A DNA stretch of 64,000 nucleotides from JACVRW01 sp963819115 (GTDB taxonomy: Bacteria > Actinomycetota > Thermoleophilia > Solirubrobacterales > Thermoleophilaceae). The stretch spans positions 1,240,001 to 1,304,000 of the forward strand of contig CAWFUR010000011.1 in the NCBI GenBank assembly GCA_963819115.1, read 5' to 3'. The notes under the pieces are model-generated. The model worked only from the letters and a program-made list of their open reading frames with translations, was not told the DNA's origin and searched no databases. The position numbers and the translations under genes were made by a program. Below, in pieces: positions 35,115 through 43,937 of this stretch (the stretch's first letter is position 1; each line of letters opens with the position of its first letter).

Positions 35115-36683
35115 ATGGCTCATCTACGGCCGCGCATGTCTGCACGTCCTTCCACCACCCCGGGAAGCCTGTCCGCGGTGGCCCTCGTGGTTGTGGCCAT
35201 CGGGCTGCTGTTCCCGCCGGCCGGCTGGGCGGCGTCGCGTTTCGTATCGGTGTCGGGCTCGGACTCGGGCGCCTGCGGGTCGGCGTCGGGAGCGTGCCGG
35301 ACCCTCGGGTTCGCGTACCGGCAGGCGGCGCCTGGGGACGTGGTGGAGCTCGGCTCCGGCTCCTACGGCGCGCAGACGATCGCCGCGGTGACGGGCCGGG
35401 CGGGCGCGCCGGTGGAGTTCAGGCCCGCTCCTGGTGCGCGGGTGTCGTTCTCGTCCCTGGACATCCGGGCGAGCTACGTGACGGTGCGGGACTTCACGAC
35501 CGGCTCCCTGACCGTGGACGACGGCGGAGCGGCGGTGACCGGGGTGCGTGTGGTTCGGCCGACCGCTAAGACGCTCTGGATCAACAACGCCCACGACACC
35601 CAGTTCCTGGGTGGCAGCTTCGGCGGGAACTTCGATGACTCGACGGTGAAGATCTCGGGGGCCACGGCGTCGACGGGGCTGGTGTTCGACGGCGTCGTGT
35701 TCCACGACGCGCTCGCCACGAACGACGTGGTGCACATGGAGTGCATATGGGCGGCGGGCGTGCGCGACTTCGTGGTGCGCAACAGCATCTTCCGCAACTG
35801 CACCTACTTCGACATCTTCTTCACCACGTTCCAGGGCCCGGACCCACGCGATGTCCTGCTCGAGAACAACGTCTTCGAGGAGACGAAGCTGTGGGACGGC
35901 AAGGAGGGCTACTACTCGGTGATGGCCGCGAACTGGCTCTCGCGGGTGGACAACTTCACGTTCCGCAACAACGACTTCGGGTCGGCGGTGATCTTCCAGC
36001 CGCCGGTGGTGTCGAACGTGCGGATGCAGAACAACCTCGGTGAGCAGGAACCGTGGTCGTGCCACCCGGGGGTCACGTATTCGCACAATGTGTGGCGGAC
36101 CGGGAAGTGCGGCTCAACGGATGAGGTCGCATCGGGCCTGGAGGGCCAGTTCATCGATCTGGCCGGCCATGACTGGCACCTGAAGGCGGGGGCGGTGGCG
36201 ATCGACAAGGCCGACCCGGCCACCAGCCCGCTCACCGACCGCGACGGCCTCACCCGCAACGGGCCGCCCGACGCCGGCGCTCACGAGTTCGGTGGCCACC
36301 GCCCGCCGTCCGGCACTCCGGGACACAGCGACCTCGGCCCGCGTCGCCCCGAGAGCCCGGCCACGCGCCGCGCGCCGCGGATCAAGCGCGCCCACCTGCT
36401 GCGGACGCGCATCTGCCACCACGCGCGGCACGGGTGCCGCAGGACCGTCCGCCTGCGCCTGGTGGTGAGCGGGCGGGCCATGGTCACGCTCCAGCTCAGC
36501 CGTCGCGCCGCGCACGGCTGGAAGCGCGCCAGGAGGCTTCACCGCCGGGTGCATGCCGGCACCAACACGATCGTGATCGGCTCGCGAGGACTGCGGCCCG
36601 GCCGCTATCGGCTGGTGGTTCGAGCACGTAGCGGCCGCGGCGCAGGGGCAACACGCACCCTGAGGCTGGTCGTCCACCGCTGA
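35115..36683 (+). CDS. Secreted right-handed parallel beta-helix protein
   Basis: About 522 aa. After an N-terminal hydrophobic signal (LSAVALVVVAIGLLFPPAGWA-type segment) the sequence ASRFVSVSGSDSGAC begins a right-handed beta-helix with repeated turns (VTVRDFTTGSLTV, FVVRNSIFRNCTYFDIFF, VLLENNVFEET, FTFRNNDFGSA, VRMQNNLGE). The end of the coil has DAGAHEFG, as in polysaccharide lyase/pectate-lyase-like proteins, then a basic Ig-like tail (~430-522). It may bind or cleave an extracellular polysaccharide; no catalytic residue set was identified. Start ATG 35115 is chosen, with ATG 35136 as alternative; the leader is unclear. Confidence 0.8.
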   Translation: MAHLRPRMSARPSTTPGSLSAVALVVVAIGLLFPPAGWAASRFVSVSGSDSGACGSASGACRTLGFAYRQAAPGDVVELGSGSYGAQTIAAVTGRAGAPVEFRPAPGARVSFSSLDIRASYVTVRDFTTGSLTVDDGGAAVTGVRVVRPTAKTLWINNAHDTQFLGGSFGGNFDDSTVKISGATASTGLVFDGVVFHDALATNDVVHMECIWAAGVRDFVVRNSIFRNCTYFDIFFTTFQGPDPRDVLLENNVFEETKLWDGKEGYYSVMAANWLSRVDNFTFRNNDFGSAVIFQPPVVSNVRMQNNLGEQEPWSCHPGVTYSHNVWRTGKCGSTDEVASGLEGQFIDLAGHDWHLKAGAVAIDKADPATSPLTDRDGLTRNGPPDAGAHEFGGHRPPSGTPGHSDLGPRRPESPATRRAPRIKRAHLLRTRICHHARHGCRRTVRLRLVVSGRAMVTLQLSRRAAHGWKRARRLHRRVHAGTNTIVIGSRGLRPGRYRLVVRARSGRGAGATRTLRLVVHR

Positions 36684-36695
36684 GCCGAGGGACGG

Positions 36696-37577
36696 CTAGG
36701 ACGCCGGAGCGCCGCGGCGGAAGGTCTCGCGCAGCCGCTGGCGGTCGCGCAGGGCCCGGACCACCGAGTCGTCGTGGTAGCGCGGCTCTCGCCTGACCGC
36801 GGCCGAGGCGTATCCGTACACCATCGCCAGCGCGGCGGGCTCGGTGCGCGCCCGCCAGAGGGCGCGCATGGCCAGGTAGCTTGGCCGGTAGCCCATGTAC
36901 CAGGAGGCGCGGCCCATGGCCTCGCCGTGATGCAGAGATGTGAGCTCGCGCCCGCCCTCCGCCCGGTGGTGGCGGAACGGAAGGTCCACGAAGGTCTGGG
37001 TGCGCATGCCGCGCTGCTGCACCTGCAGCTCGTCGAGCCCGTCCCAGCCCATGCGCGGCTCGAGCGCCATCACGTCCGGCAGGCACACCGAGCGGTAGGC
37101 GCGCGTGGCGCCCCAGACCGTGGTGTCGGCCTTGGTGCGGCGAACCCAGCGGCCGTTCTCGGACTCGTAGCACGTGCCGCTGGCGATGCCGAGCAGCGGG
37201 TCCGCCGCGAATCGCGATGTGAGCACCTCGAAGAAGTCGGGCTCGAAGTCCACGTCGGCGTCCACCTTCACGAAAACGTCGATGCCGCGCGGCAGCGCGC
37301 CGATCCCGGTGCGGAATCCGTGAAGGTCCCGCCCCTCCCGGCGCCCGTTGGCCAGGCCGAGGCCCTCGGCCGCGGAGCGGTCCAGATGGCGCACCCAGGC
37401 GTGCTCGGCGGCCAGAGCGGCGAGGATCGAGGGGGTGGCGTCGCTGGAGCCGTCATCCACGACGATCCACGCCCGCGGGGGGTGGGTCTGGTCGGCCAGC
37501 GCCGCGGCCAGGCGGGGCAGGTTCTCCGCCTCGTCTCGGGCCGGGGTGATCACGGCATAGCTGAGCGGGTGGGTCAC
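36696..37577 (-). CDS. Glycosyltransferase family 2
   Basis: About 293 aa. SYAVITPARDEAENLPRLAA, AWIVVDDGSSDATPSILAAL and the acidic metal site DVFVKVDADVDFEPDFFEVL identify a GT2 enzyme. The C-terminal part (RHHRAEGGRELTS..., GEAMGRASWYMGYRPSYL) is helical and resembles family members that act on polyprenyl-linked glycans. GTG 37577 overlaps the asnB stop (GTGA), so it is translated with asnB. The acceptor is unknown. Confidence 0.88.
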   Translation of the reverse strand: MTHPLSYAVITPARDEAENLPRLAAALADQTHPPRAWIVVDDGSSDATPSILAALAAEHAWVRHLDRSAAEGLGLANGRREGRDLHGFRTGIGALPRGIDVFVKVDADVDFEPDFFEVLTSRFAADPLLGIASGTCYESENGRWVRRTKADTTVWGATRAYRSVCLPDVMALEPRMGWDGLDELQVQQRGMRTQTFVDLPFRHHRAEGGRELTSLHHGEAMGRASWYMGYRPSYLAMRALWRARTEPAALAMVYGYASAAVRREPRYHDDSVVRALRDRQRLRETFRRGAPAS

Positions 37578-39481
37578 GCCGCCGACCTCACCGGTGCCTG
37601 GGCCGCGGCGAAGGCCCGGGGGAGGTAGCGGCTCAGCCACAGCTCGAGGGTGATCAGCGACAGCAGCAGCGGACCCCGGCGCTGGCGGCCCGCGCGCCAG
37701 TCGCTCACCGCCCGTTCCACCACGGCGCGGTCGAGCACGGCGGTGTAGGCCGGGTGGGGGGCGAGCAGCGTGCTCTCCACCACAGCGCCGCCGTCGGCGC
37801 CGAGCCAGGCGTCCACGGCGTCGTTGAAGAACCCGCGCTTGCGCTTCTCGAGCACGAAGTCCGGCACCTGGCCGCGTGCGGCCAGGCGAAGCACGTGCTT
37901 GCCCTGGAGCCGCCGGACCTTGTGTGAGGCCGGCACCCGCGAGCACAGTTCCACCAGCTCGTGGTCGAGGAAGGGCACGCGGACCTCGAGTGAGTGGGCC
38001 ATCGAGGCGCGGTCGAAGTAGGTGAGCATGTCGTCCACGAGCCCGAGCTTCGCGTCCAGGTACAGCGCGGCTTCCAGCGGGGTGGAGCGCGCGGCGCCGT
38101 TCAGGCCGGCCGTGACGACGGCCTCCGCAGCGCCCGAGTGCTCGGCCAGCGCCCCGCTGAAGAGGCCGTCGCGCAGGTCGGGGTGCACGATGCCGCTTGA
38201 GGCGAGGAGGCGCGCCACCGGGTCCGGCGACTGCAGCGCCTCGGCCAGCTGCGCGGCCTGCCCGGGGCCGCGGCGCAGGGCCGCTCCGCCGGCCGCGCGG
38301 ACCACGGCGGGGAGGTTCTCCCAGTGCCCGGCGAGCGAGGCCACCCGGTGCTTGCGGTACCCGCCCAGGAGCTCGTCCGCCCCCTGGCCCGAGAGGGCCA
38401 CCGTCACGTGCTCCGACGCCAGCTCAGACAGGGCGAGGAACCCGAGTGAGGAGAGGTCGGCGAGCGGTTCGTCGAGGTGCCACACCAGCTCCTCCATGTA
38501 GTCCGGGTCGCTCGTGAGCGGCACCTCGAGCTGATGGTGCTCCGCACCGCAGAACTGGGCCACCCGCCGGGCGTCGGGCAGTTCGGAGTCCGTGCCCGCG
38601 AAGCCCACCGCGAAGGTCTTCACCGGCTGATCCATCTGCCGGGCCATGATCGACACGATCAGGCTCGAGTCCAGCCCGCCGCTGAGCATCGCGCCGAGCG
38701 GCACGTCGCTCATCAGGCGCATGCGCACCGCCTCGTCGAGCTTGTGGCCGATCATCTCGGCCCAGTCCTCGGAGCTTCGCTCCACCGGGTCGGGATCGGG
38801 CGCGGGGTAGGTCCACCAGCGCTCGAGGCGGTGGCCGCCGTCCTCCACCACCAGGCGCTCTCCGGGGTGCAGCTTCCGTACCTGGGCCAGCGGGGTCATG
38901 GGGCTCGGCACGTAGCCGAGGGAGAGATACGCCGCGATGGCCTCGTGGTCCAGCTCGTCGCTCACGAGGCCGCTGGCGATCACCGCCTTCAGCTCGGAGC
39001 CGAACACCACCGTGTTGCCCACCACCGCGTAGTAGAGGGGCTTGATCCCCAGCCGGTCGCGGGCGAGCACCCCGCGGCGGTTCACGCGATCCCACACGGC
39101 CACGGCGAACATCCCGCGCAGGCGGTCGGTCAGGTCCGGGCCGTGCTCCTCGTAGAGGTGGGGGAGCACCTCGGTGTCACAGCGGCTGCGCAGCAGGTGA
39201 CCGCTCGCCTCGAGCTCACCGCGCAGGGCCTCGTGGTTGTAGATCTCGCCGTTCTGAGCGGCCCATACGCGCTGCCACTCGTCGGAGAAGGGCTGGTGGC
39301 CGCCGGCCACGTCGATGATGGACAGCCGCCGGGCTCCGAGCGAGCAGCCGTCGCCGAGCATGAAGCCGGCGTCGTCGGGACCACGATGTGCGATCTGGTC
39401 CGTCATCCGGCGCAGCACGTGCTGCGACAGCGGCGGCGCCATGCCACCGTCGGTGCGGAAGGCTCCCGCTATCCCGCACAT
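37574..39481 (-). CDS. asnB: Asparagine synthase (glutamine-hydrolysing), AsnB-type
   Basis: 635 aa. The class II glutamine amidotransferase starts MCGIAGAFRTDGG with Cys2 as nucleophile; RGPDDAGFM and GHQPFSDEW-type elements follow. The synthetase domain has the PP-loop AMLSGGLDSSLIVSIMA and ALSGQGADELLGGYRKH. It makes asparagine from aspartate, or in glycan clusters may amidate a uronic acid of the polymer, as found for related AsnB-like proteins; its position between glycosyltransferases supports the latter, by inference. It lies downstream of the GT2 at 39484 with a 2-nt gap and overlaps the next gene by 4 nt, in a five-gene minus-strand unit starting at 41399. Confidence 0.92.
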   Translation of the reverse strand: MCGIAGAFRTDGGMAPPLSQHVLRRMTDQIAHRGPDDAGFMLGDGCSLGARRLSIIDVAGGHQPFSDEWQRVWAAQNGEIYNHEALRGELEASGHLLRSRCDTEVLPHLYEEHGPDLTDRLRGMFAVAVWDRVNRRGVLARDRLGIKPLYYAVVGNTVVFGSELKAVIASGLVSDELDHEAIAAYLSLGYVPSPMTPLAQVRKLHPGERLVVEDGGHRLERWWTYPAPDPDPVERSSEDWAEMIGHKLDEAVRMRLMSDVPLGAMLSGGLDSSLIVSIMARQMDQPVKTFAVGFAGTDSELPDARRVAQFCGAEHHQLEVPLTSDPDYMEELVWHLDEPLADLSSLGFLALSELASEHVTVALSGQGADELLGGYRKHRVASLAGHWENLPAVVRAAGGAALRRGPGQAAQLAEALQSPDPVARLLASSGIVHPDLRDGLFSGALAEHSGAAEAVVTAGLNGAARSTPLEAALYLDAKLGLVDDMLTYFDRASMAHSLEVRVPFLDHELVELCSRVPASHKVRRLQGKHVLRLAARGQVPDFVLEKRKRGFFNDAVDAWLGADGGAVVESTLLAPHPAYTAVLDRAVVERAVSDWRAGRQRRGPLLLSLITLELWLSRYLPRAFAAAQAPVRSAA

Positions 39482-39483
39482 GC

Positions 39484-40383
39484 CTAGGCCGCCCTCCTCT
39501 CGGGTCCGGGGCGGACCGCGGCCGACAGGGCGTGCAGGTGGCCGCGGCGGCGCTCCGGGCTGGACAGGGCCGCAAGTGCGTGTGTGCCGTGCCCGAGTGC
39601 GACACCGAGGGCCTCGAGACCGACCATGGACGGGCGCGGCGTGTGCTTGCGCGCGTAGAGCACGCGGTTGTGCGCGTGGAGGGCGAGCAGCCGCTCACGG
39701 GGCGCTGACGCGCCGCCCTCGTGACGGGCCACGGCTCCGGGCTCGTAGCGGATCGAATGGCCCGCCGCGCGCAGCCGGACGCAGAGGTCGGTGTCCTCGC
39801 AGTAGAGGAAGAAGTCCTCGTCCAGGCCCCCGATCTCCCGCAGCGCGCTGCGCCGCACGAGCATGCAGGCGCCCGACACCCAGTCGGGCCACGACGGGCG
39901 GGCGTAGGCGGCCGGGTCGCGCACCAGCTCGTCCGTCCAGTCGGCGAGCGGCCATGCCCGGTGAAGGAAGAGCGCCTGCGCGTACGTGGACCGCAGGCGT
40001 GGGAAGCGGCGCTGGCTGAAGGCGAGGCTGCCGTCGGCCTCCTCGATGCGCGGACCCACCAGGGCGGTGCGCGGCTCGGCGTCGAGCACTCCGGCCATCA
40101 CCTCGAGGTCTCGCGCCCCCAGCCGGGCGTCGGGATTCAGGAGAAGAACGTAAGGAGCGGTCCCGCCGGCGGCTCCGGCGTTGCAGCCGGCGGCGAACCC
40201 GCGGTTCTCGGCCATGCGGACCACGTCGACAGGCAGGCCGGCGATGGAGGCGCGGGAGTCGTCGCTCGAGGCGTTGTCCACCACGGTCACGGTCACACCG
40301 GGAATGCCGGCCAGGGGCTCCACGCACCCACGCAGCGTGCGGGCGCTGTTGTAGGCCACCACGACCACGTCCACGCCGCTCAC
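39484..40383 (-). CDS. Glycosyltransferase family 2 (rhamnosyltransferase-like)
   Basis: 299 aa. The GT-A core is VDVVVVAYNSARTLRGCVEP, VTVVDNASSDDSRASIAGL, NRGFAAGCNAGAAGG and LLLNPDARLG, typical of dTDP-rhamnosyl/galactofuranosyl GT2 enzymes. FLYCEDTDLCVRLRAAGHSI is the acceptor-side ED motif. GTG 40383 overlaps the stop of the Alg13-like gene (GTGA). It should add a sugar after the Alg13/14-like pair acts, in the same minus-strand operon as asnB. Confidence 0.9.
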   Translation of the reverse strand: MSGVDVVVVAYNSARTLRGCVEPLAGIPGVTVTVVDNASSDDSRASIAGLPVDVVRMAENRGFAAGCNAGAAGGTAPYVLLLNPDARLGARDLEVMAGVLDAEPRTALVGPRIEEADGSLAFSQRRFPRLRSTYAQALFLHRAWPLADWTDELVRDPAAYARPSWPDWVSGACMLVRRSALREIGGLDEDFFLYCEDTDLCVRLRAAGHSIRYEPGAVARHEGGASAPRERLLALHAHNRVLYARKHTPRPSMVGLEALGVALGHGTHALAALSSPERRRGHLHALSAAVRPGPERRAA

Positions 40384-40865
40384 GCGGCGACCAGGCCTTC
40401 GAGGAACTTCCGCAGGTCGCCCGCGAGCGACTGCGCCCCCGACTCCTCCTCGCCGCCCGCGGCCATGGCCCGGTCGTCGGCCGTGATGATGGCCTCGGGC
40501 AGGAGCTCAACCTCCTCGACCAGCGTGACGATGCCACTGGCATGAAGCCTGCGCGCGATGGGCAGCTGGTGGTCGTCCACGGCCTCACCAAGTTGGAGCC
40601 GGCGAGGAACCACGATCGGGCGCTTCCCGCAGCGGCGGGCGAGCATGATCGAGCCCACGCCCGCATGGCAGATCACCACGCGGGCGTCCCGCATGTGGGC
40701 CGACAGCTCTTCGAAGGGGATGAAGTCCACCCACTCGCCGCGTCCGTGGGTCACTCGCGACGAGCCGTGCTGGACCAGCAGGCGCTCGTCGCCCCCGAGG
40801 GACGACGCGGCACGGATCAGCCGGTCGAACGGCTGCTCGTTGGTTCCGATCGTGACGAGGATCAT
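40380..40865 (-). CDS. Alg13/PssE-like glycosyltransferase catalytic subunit
   Basis: 161 aa, GT28 C-terminal domain only: MILVTIGTNEQPFDRLIRAA, FIPFEELSAHMRDARVVICH, AGVGSIMLARRCGKRPIVVP and REQLGEAVDDHQLP-like (RRLQLGEAVDDHQLPIARRL). This is the catalytic half of a split GT-B enzyme (Alg13/PssE) that needs a membrane partner (Alg14/PssD) encoded directly upstream at 40896-41399. It likely transfers GlcNAc or glucuronic acid onto a polyprenyl-diphosphate-sugar. The only DNA between the two genes is repeat copy D. Confidence 0.9.
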   Translation of the reverse strand: MILVTIGTNEQPFDRLIRAASSLGGDERLLVQHGSSRVTHGRGEWVDFIPFEELSAHMRDARVVICHAGVGSIMLARRCGKRPIVVPRRLQLGEAVDDHQLPIARRLHASGIVTLVEEVELLPEAIITADDRAMAAGGEEESGAQSLAGDLRKFLEGLVAA

Positions 40866-40872
40866 CTGATTT

Positions 40873-40922
40873 GCAGGGTCCGGGGCGCAGGCCGATCACC
40901 GATCGGCCTGCACTCCTCCCTG
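40873..40922 (-). repeat. Dispersed palindromic repeat, copy D
   Basis: Minus-strand GGAGGAGTGCAGG with an 11-bp perfect stem GCAGGCCGATC-GGT-GATCGGCCTGC. The stop codon TGA of the Alg14-like gene lies in the loop, so the last residues (GVQADR) are repeat-encoded. The stem pairs C-G to G-C compared with copy A. Confidence 0.85.
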
Positions 40923-41399
40923 GAGGAACAAATTTCCGGCGAAGCGCGAATCGGAGGCCTCACCCGCGAGCTCGGGCCATTGGACGTACAAACGGCTGGT
41001 AACGGGCGAGACCAGGCGCGCGGTGAGGGAGAGCTCCTCGATGCGGGTGAAGCTCTCCACGTAGACGCTCGGGACGCCGTGCAGCTTGCCCACCCACGCG
41101 AAGGGCACGGCGATGCCGGCGCCGGTCGAGAGGATCGCCGCGGGGCGCTCGGCACGGATGATCCGATTGGCCAGGCGCATGTTGCGGAGGAGGTTCGGCA
41201 CGTTGCGGTTGGTGGGCCCGTGGGCGTGGAGCACGCGCTCCCCGCGCAGCAGCGAGCCGGTGTCGGACTTGTCGAAGGTGACCCAGATGCGCGGGAACTG
41301 ATCCCAGGCGTCACGCAGAGCGAGAAGCTGAAGCAGGTGGCCCCCACTGGAGCAGACGAGCAAAACGGGACGCGTTCGCCTCCCCACCGAGTTGGCCAT
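40896..41399 (-). CDS. Alg14/PssD-like membrane-anchoring glycosyltransferase subunit
   Basis: 167 aa. PVLLVCSSGGHLLQLLALRD (GSGGH-type start), WVTFDKSDTGSLL, HAHGPTNRNVPNLLRNMRLA and AILSTGAGIAVPFAWVGKLH match Alg14/PssD. In the family the protein recruits the Alg13-like catalytic subunit to the membrane. Only about 30 nt separate it from that gene. The end of the protein is unusual: its final residues and stop are within repeat copy D, so the ancestral C-terminus was probably slightly different. Confidence 0.9.
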   Translation of the reverse strand: MANSVGRRTRPVLLVCSSGGHLLQLLALRDAWDQFPRIWVTFDKSDTGSLLRGERVLHAHGPTNRNVPNLLRNMRLANRIIRAERPAAILSTGAGIAVPFAWVGKLHGVPSVYVESFTRIEELSLTARLVSPVTSRLYVQWPELAGEASDSRFAGNLFLQGGVQADR

Positions 41400-41593
41400 G
41401 AGTTGATCCTGGGTGGGACGGCCCCTGCGCGTAACGCCCCTTCGGAGAGCCCATACCTGGCCATTCGGGGGGCTCGTGCCACAGCACTGGTCGAATGGCG
41501 GTCGTCCCCGCGCGAGGCGGGTGCGAGCCTCGCCTGGTCACCCCCGGGCGTGCGCCACTAGCCGCCCGGGTCTCATCCAAGGCTTCTCCTTCC

Positions 41594-42874
41594 GTGTACC
41601 AGGTACAAGACTCCGCGGCGCTCCTCAAGGGCTCCCGCCGACTGCTCTCCCGCGGCCGAACGGCCACGAGGGTGAGTCGCACCGTGCTGCTGCTCGGCCT
41701 GGTGAGCATGCTCACCGACATCTCGTCGGAGATGGTGTCCACGGTCCTGCCGCTGTACCTGGTGTACACGCTCGGGTTCACGCCACTCCAGTACGGCGTG
41801 GTGGACGGCATCTACCAGGGGGCCTCGGCCCTGGCGAGGCTGGTCAGCGGCTTCGCCGGGGACCGGTTCGGGCGCCACAAGGAGGTGGCCTCGGTCGGCT
41901 ATGGCCTCTCCGCGGTGTGCAAGATCGGCCTGCTGGTGGTGGGCAGCGCGTTCTCGGCCATCGGCACGCTGGTGCTGATAGACCGCACCGGCAAGGGCAT
42001 TCGCACCGCCCCGCGCGACGCGATGATCTCGCTCAGCAGCACTCCCGAGGGGATGGCCACCTCGTTCGGAGTGCACCGCGCTCTCGACACCACGGGGGCG
42101 ATGATCGGCCCGCTGCTGGCCTTCGGCCTGCTGGCCATCGCGCCGCTGGCCTTCGACTCGATCTTCCTGGTCAGCTTCTGCTTCGCCTTGGTGGGCCTGG
42201 CCGTGCTGGTGCTGTTCGTGGACAACCCGAAGCCCGCGGCCGCCACGGCCGCCGTGATGGAGAAGGCGCCGCCGGTGTCCCTCCGCGAGGCGGGCCGGCT
42301 GCTTCGCATCCCGGGGTTCCCGCGGCTCTTGCTGGTGGGCTCGGCGCTCGGCCTGGCCACCATCAGCGACGGGTTCATCTACCTGGCGCTCGAGCAGCGC
42401 GTGGACTTCGAGGCCACGGTGTTCCCGATTCTCTACGTGGGCACGGCCCTGGTCTACATGCTGCTCGCGGTGCCCGCCGGGCGCCTCGCGGACCGGATCG
42501 GCGCCGGGCGGGTGTTCGTGGGCGGTTACGGGCTGCTGGGCGGCGTCTACGGAGTGCTGCTGCTGCCGTCGGCCGGCTGGTGGGCCATTCCACTGGCGCT
42601 TACCCTGATGGGCATGTACTACGCCGCCACGGATGGCGTGCTCATGGCGATCGGCAGCGCCATGTCGCCGCCGTCCATGCGAGGCACCGGGCTGGCCTTC
42701 CTCGGAACGGCCACCAGCGTGGCCCGGCTCTTCGCGTCGATCCTCTTCGGCGCTCTCTGGGTGACGGTGGGGATCGAGAACGCGATCCTCATCTTCGGCC
42801 TCGGTCTCGTGGCCGCGCTGTTCGTCGGAGGAATCGCCCTGGTGCGCCCGAAGGAGGCCGCCGGGGATGTCTGA
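41594..42874 (+). CDS. Major facilitator superfamily transporter
   Basis: About 426 aa with twelve membrane segments in two halves. After the first helix the loop carries the MFS signature GFAGDRFGRHKEVASVGYGL, and RAPRDAMI-like residues (TAPRDAMISLSSTPEGMATS) occur in the middle. GRLADRIGAGRVFVGGYG is the second-half counterpart. The substrate cannot be deduced; proteins of this subgroup are often annotated as efflux pumps. Start is uncertain: GTG 41594 is used, and 41495 would add 33 non-membrane residues. The next ATG overlaps its stop by 8 nt, so it is co-expressed with the TolB-like protein. Confidence 0.82.
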   Translation: MYQVQDSAALLKGSRRLLSRGRTATRVSRTVLLLGLVSMLTDISSEMVSTVLPLYLVYTLGFTPLQYGVVDGIYQGASALARLVSGFAGDRFGRHKEVASVGYGLSAVCKIGLLVVGSAFSAIGTLVLIDRTGKGIRTAPRDAMISLSSTPEGMATSFGVHRALDTTGAMIGPLLAFGLLAIAPLAFDSIFLVSFCFALVGLAVLVLFVDNPKPAAATAAVMEKAPPVSLREAGRLLRIPGFPRLLLVGSALGLATISDGFIYLALEQRVDFEATVFPILYVGTALVYMLLAVPAGRLADRIGAGRVFVGGYGLLGGVYGVLLLPSAGWWAIPLALTLMGMYYAATDGVLMAIGSAMSPPSMRGTGLAFLGTATSVARLFASILFGALWVTVGIENAILIFGLGLVAALFVGGIALVRPKEAAGDV

Positions 42875-43874
42875 GACCACCGCCACCCGCGACCGGCGAA
42901 AGTGGGCGTTCGTGGCCATCGTCGCGGCCTGCGTGGCGGCAGCCGTGGTGTCGGTCGTGGTCGCGGGCAGCTCGGACTCGGCCAACAAGCTGAAGGACGG
43001 GAAGGCGCCGCCCACCCGGGTGCCCGCCACCAATGCCGTGGTGTTCCGCACCCTCGATCGCAAGCATCCGAACCGCTACGGCCGGATCGCGTGGACGAGC
43101 GCGTCGAAGCCGGCGAAGCCGACGCTCGGATCCGTGGCATGCGAGCGCGTGTACTTCGCGGCCCGCCGCGGACTCTGCCTGTCCAAGAGCGGGCCACTCG
43201 GGTCTTCGGTGAAGGTGCGCATCCTGGGCGACGACATGAAGCCCCGGCACGAGCTGACGCTGAACGGCGTGCCGAGCCGGGCCCGCATCTCACCTGACGG
43301 GCGCTACGGCACCGTCACGTCGTTCGTCACCGGCCACTCCTACGCCGACCCAGGCAAGTTCTCCACCAAGAGCACCATCTTCGAGATGGCGAGCGGGAAG
43401 AAGATCGCGGACGTGGAGGACTTCCACGTGACGAAGGACGGGAAGGACTTCAGGTCGATCGACTTCAACTTCTGGGGCGTGACCTTCGCCAGGGACGACC
43501 GCACCTTCTACGCCACCCTGGGCACGGGCGGGGACACCTACCTGGTGCGCGGCGATCTGCGCAGGCGCACCGTGGAGACGATCCGCCAGAACGCGGAGTG
43601 CCCCTCGCTCTCGCCGGACGGCACGCGGGTGGTCTACAAGAAGCGGATCGGCAACCCGTCCGTGTGGCGCTACCACGTGCTCGACCTCGCCAGCGGGCGG
43701 GAGACGCCCCTGGCCGAGACGCGCCCGATCGACGACCAGGCCGAGTGGCTGGACGACGACCACGTGCTCTACCGCGTGGGCGAGGAGATCTGGGAGGTCC
43801 CCGCCGACGGGACCGGCCACGCCCGGCGCTACATGGCCGGTAGCGACTCGCCCGCGGTCGTACGAGCGAACTAG
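42867..43874 (+). CDS. Membrane-anchored TolB-like beta-propeller protein
   Basis: 335 aa with one N-terminal membrane anchor (WAFVAIVAACVAAAVVSVVV) and an external region showing WD40/TolB-like repeats: RARISPDGRYGTVTSF, FNFWGVTFARDDRTFYATLG, CPSLSPDGTRVVYKKRI and AEWLDDDHVLYRV. Such propellers usually bind proteins or carbohydrates. It overlaps the MFS gene by 8 nt, so the two probably work together. No catalytic site is visible. Confidence 0.75.
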   Translation: MSETTATRDRRKWAFVAIVAACVAAAVVSVVVAGSSDSANKLKDGKAPPTRVPATNAVVFRTLDRKHPNRYGRIAWTSASKPAKPTLGSVACERVYFAARRGLCLSKSGPLGSSVKVRILGDDMKPRHELTLNGVPSRARISPDGRYGTVTSFVTGHSYADPGKFSTKSTIFEMASGKKIADVEDFHVTKDGKDFRSIDFNFWGVTFARDDRTFYATLGTGGDTYLVRGDLRRRTVETIRQNAECPSLSPDGTRVVYKKRIGNPSVWRYHVLDLASGRETPLAETRPIDDQAEWLDDDHVLYRVGEEIWEVPADGTGHARRYMAGSDSPAVVRAN

Positions 43875-43892
43875 ACCAAAGGCGGGTCCGTC

Positions 43893-43919
43893 GTTCGACG
43901 TACCGACGTACCTTCGAAC
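43893..43919 (+). promoter_or_regulatory. Inverted repeat with tandem octamer upstream of the nucleotide-sugar dehydrogenase
   Basis: GTTCGA and TCGAAC enclose two adjacent GACGTACC octamers, just 19 nt before the dehydrogenase ATG. This looks like a possible operator or a promoter-proximal hairpin. Confidence 0.4.
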
Positions 43920-43937
43920 CATGAGGGGTACTGAGCA

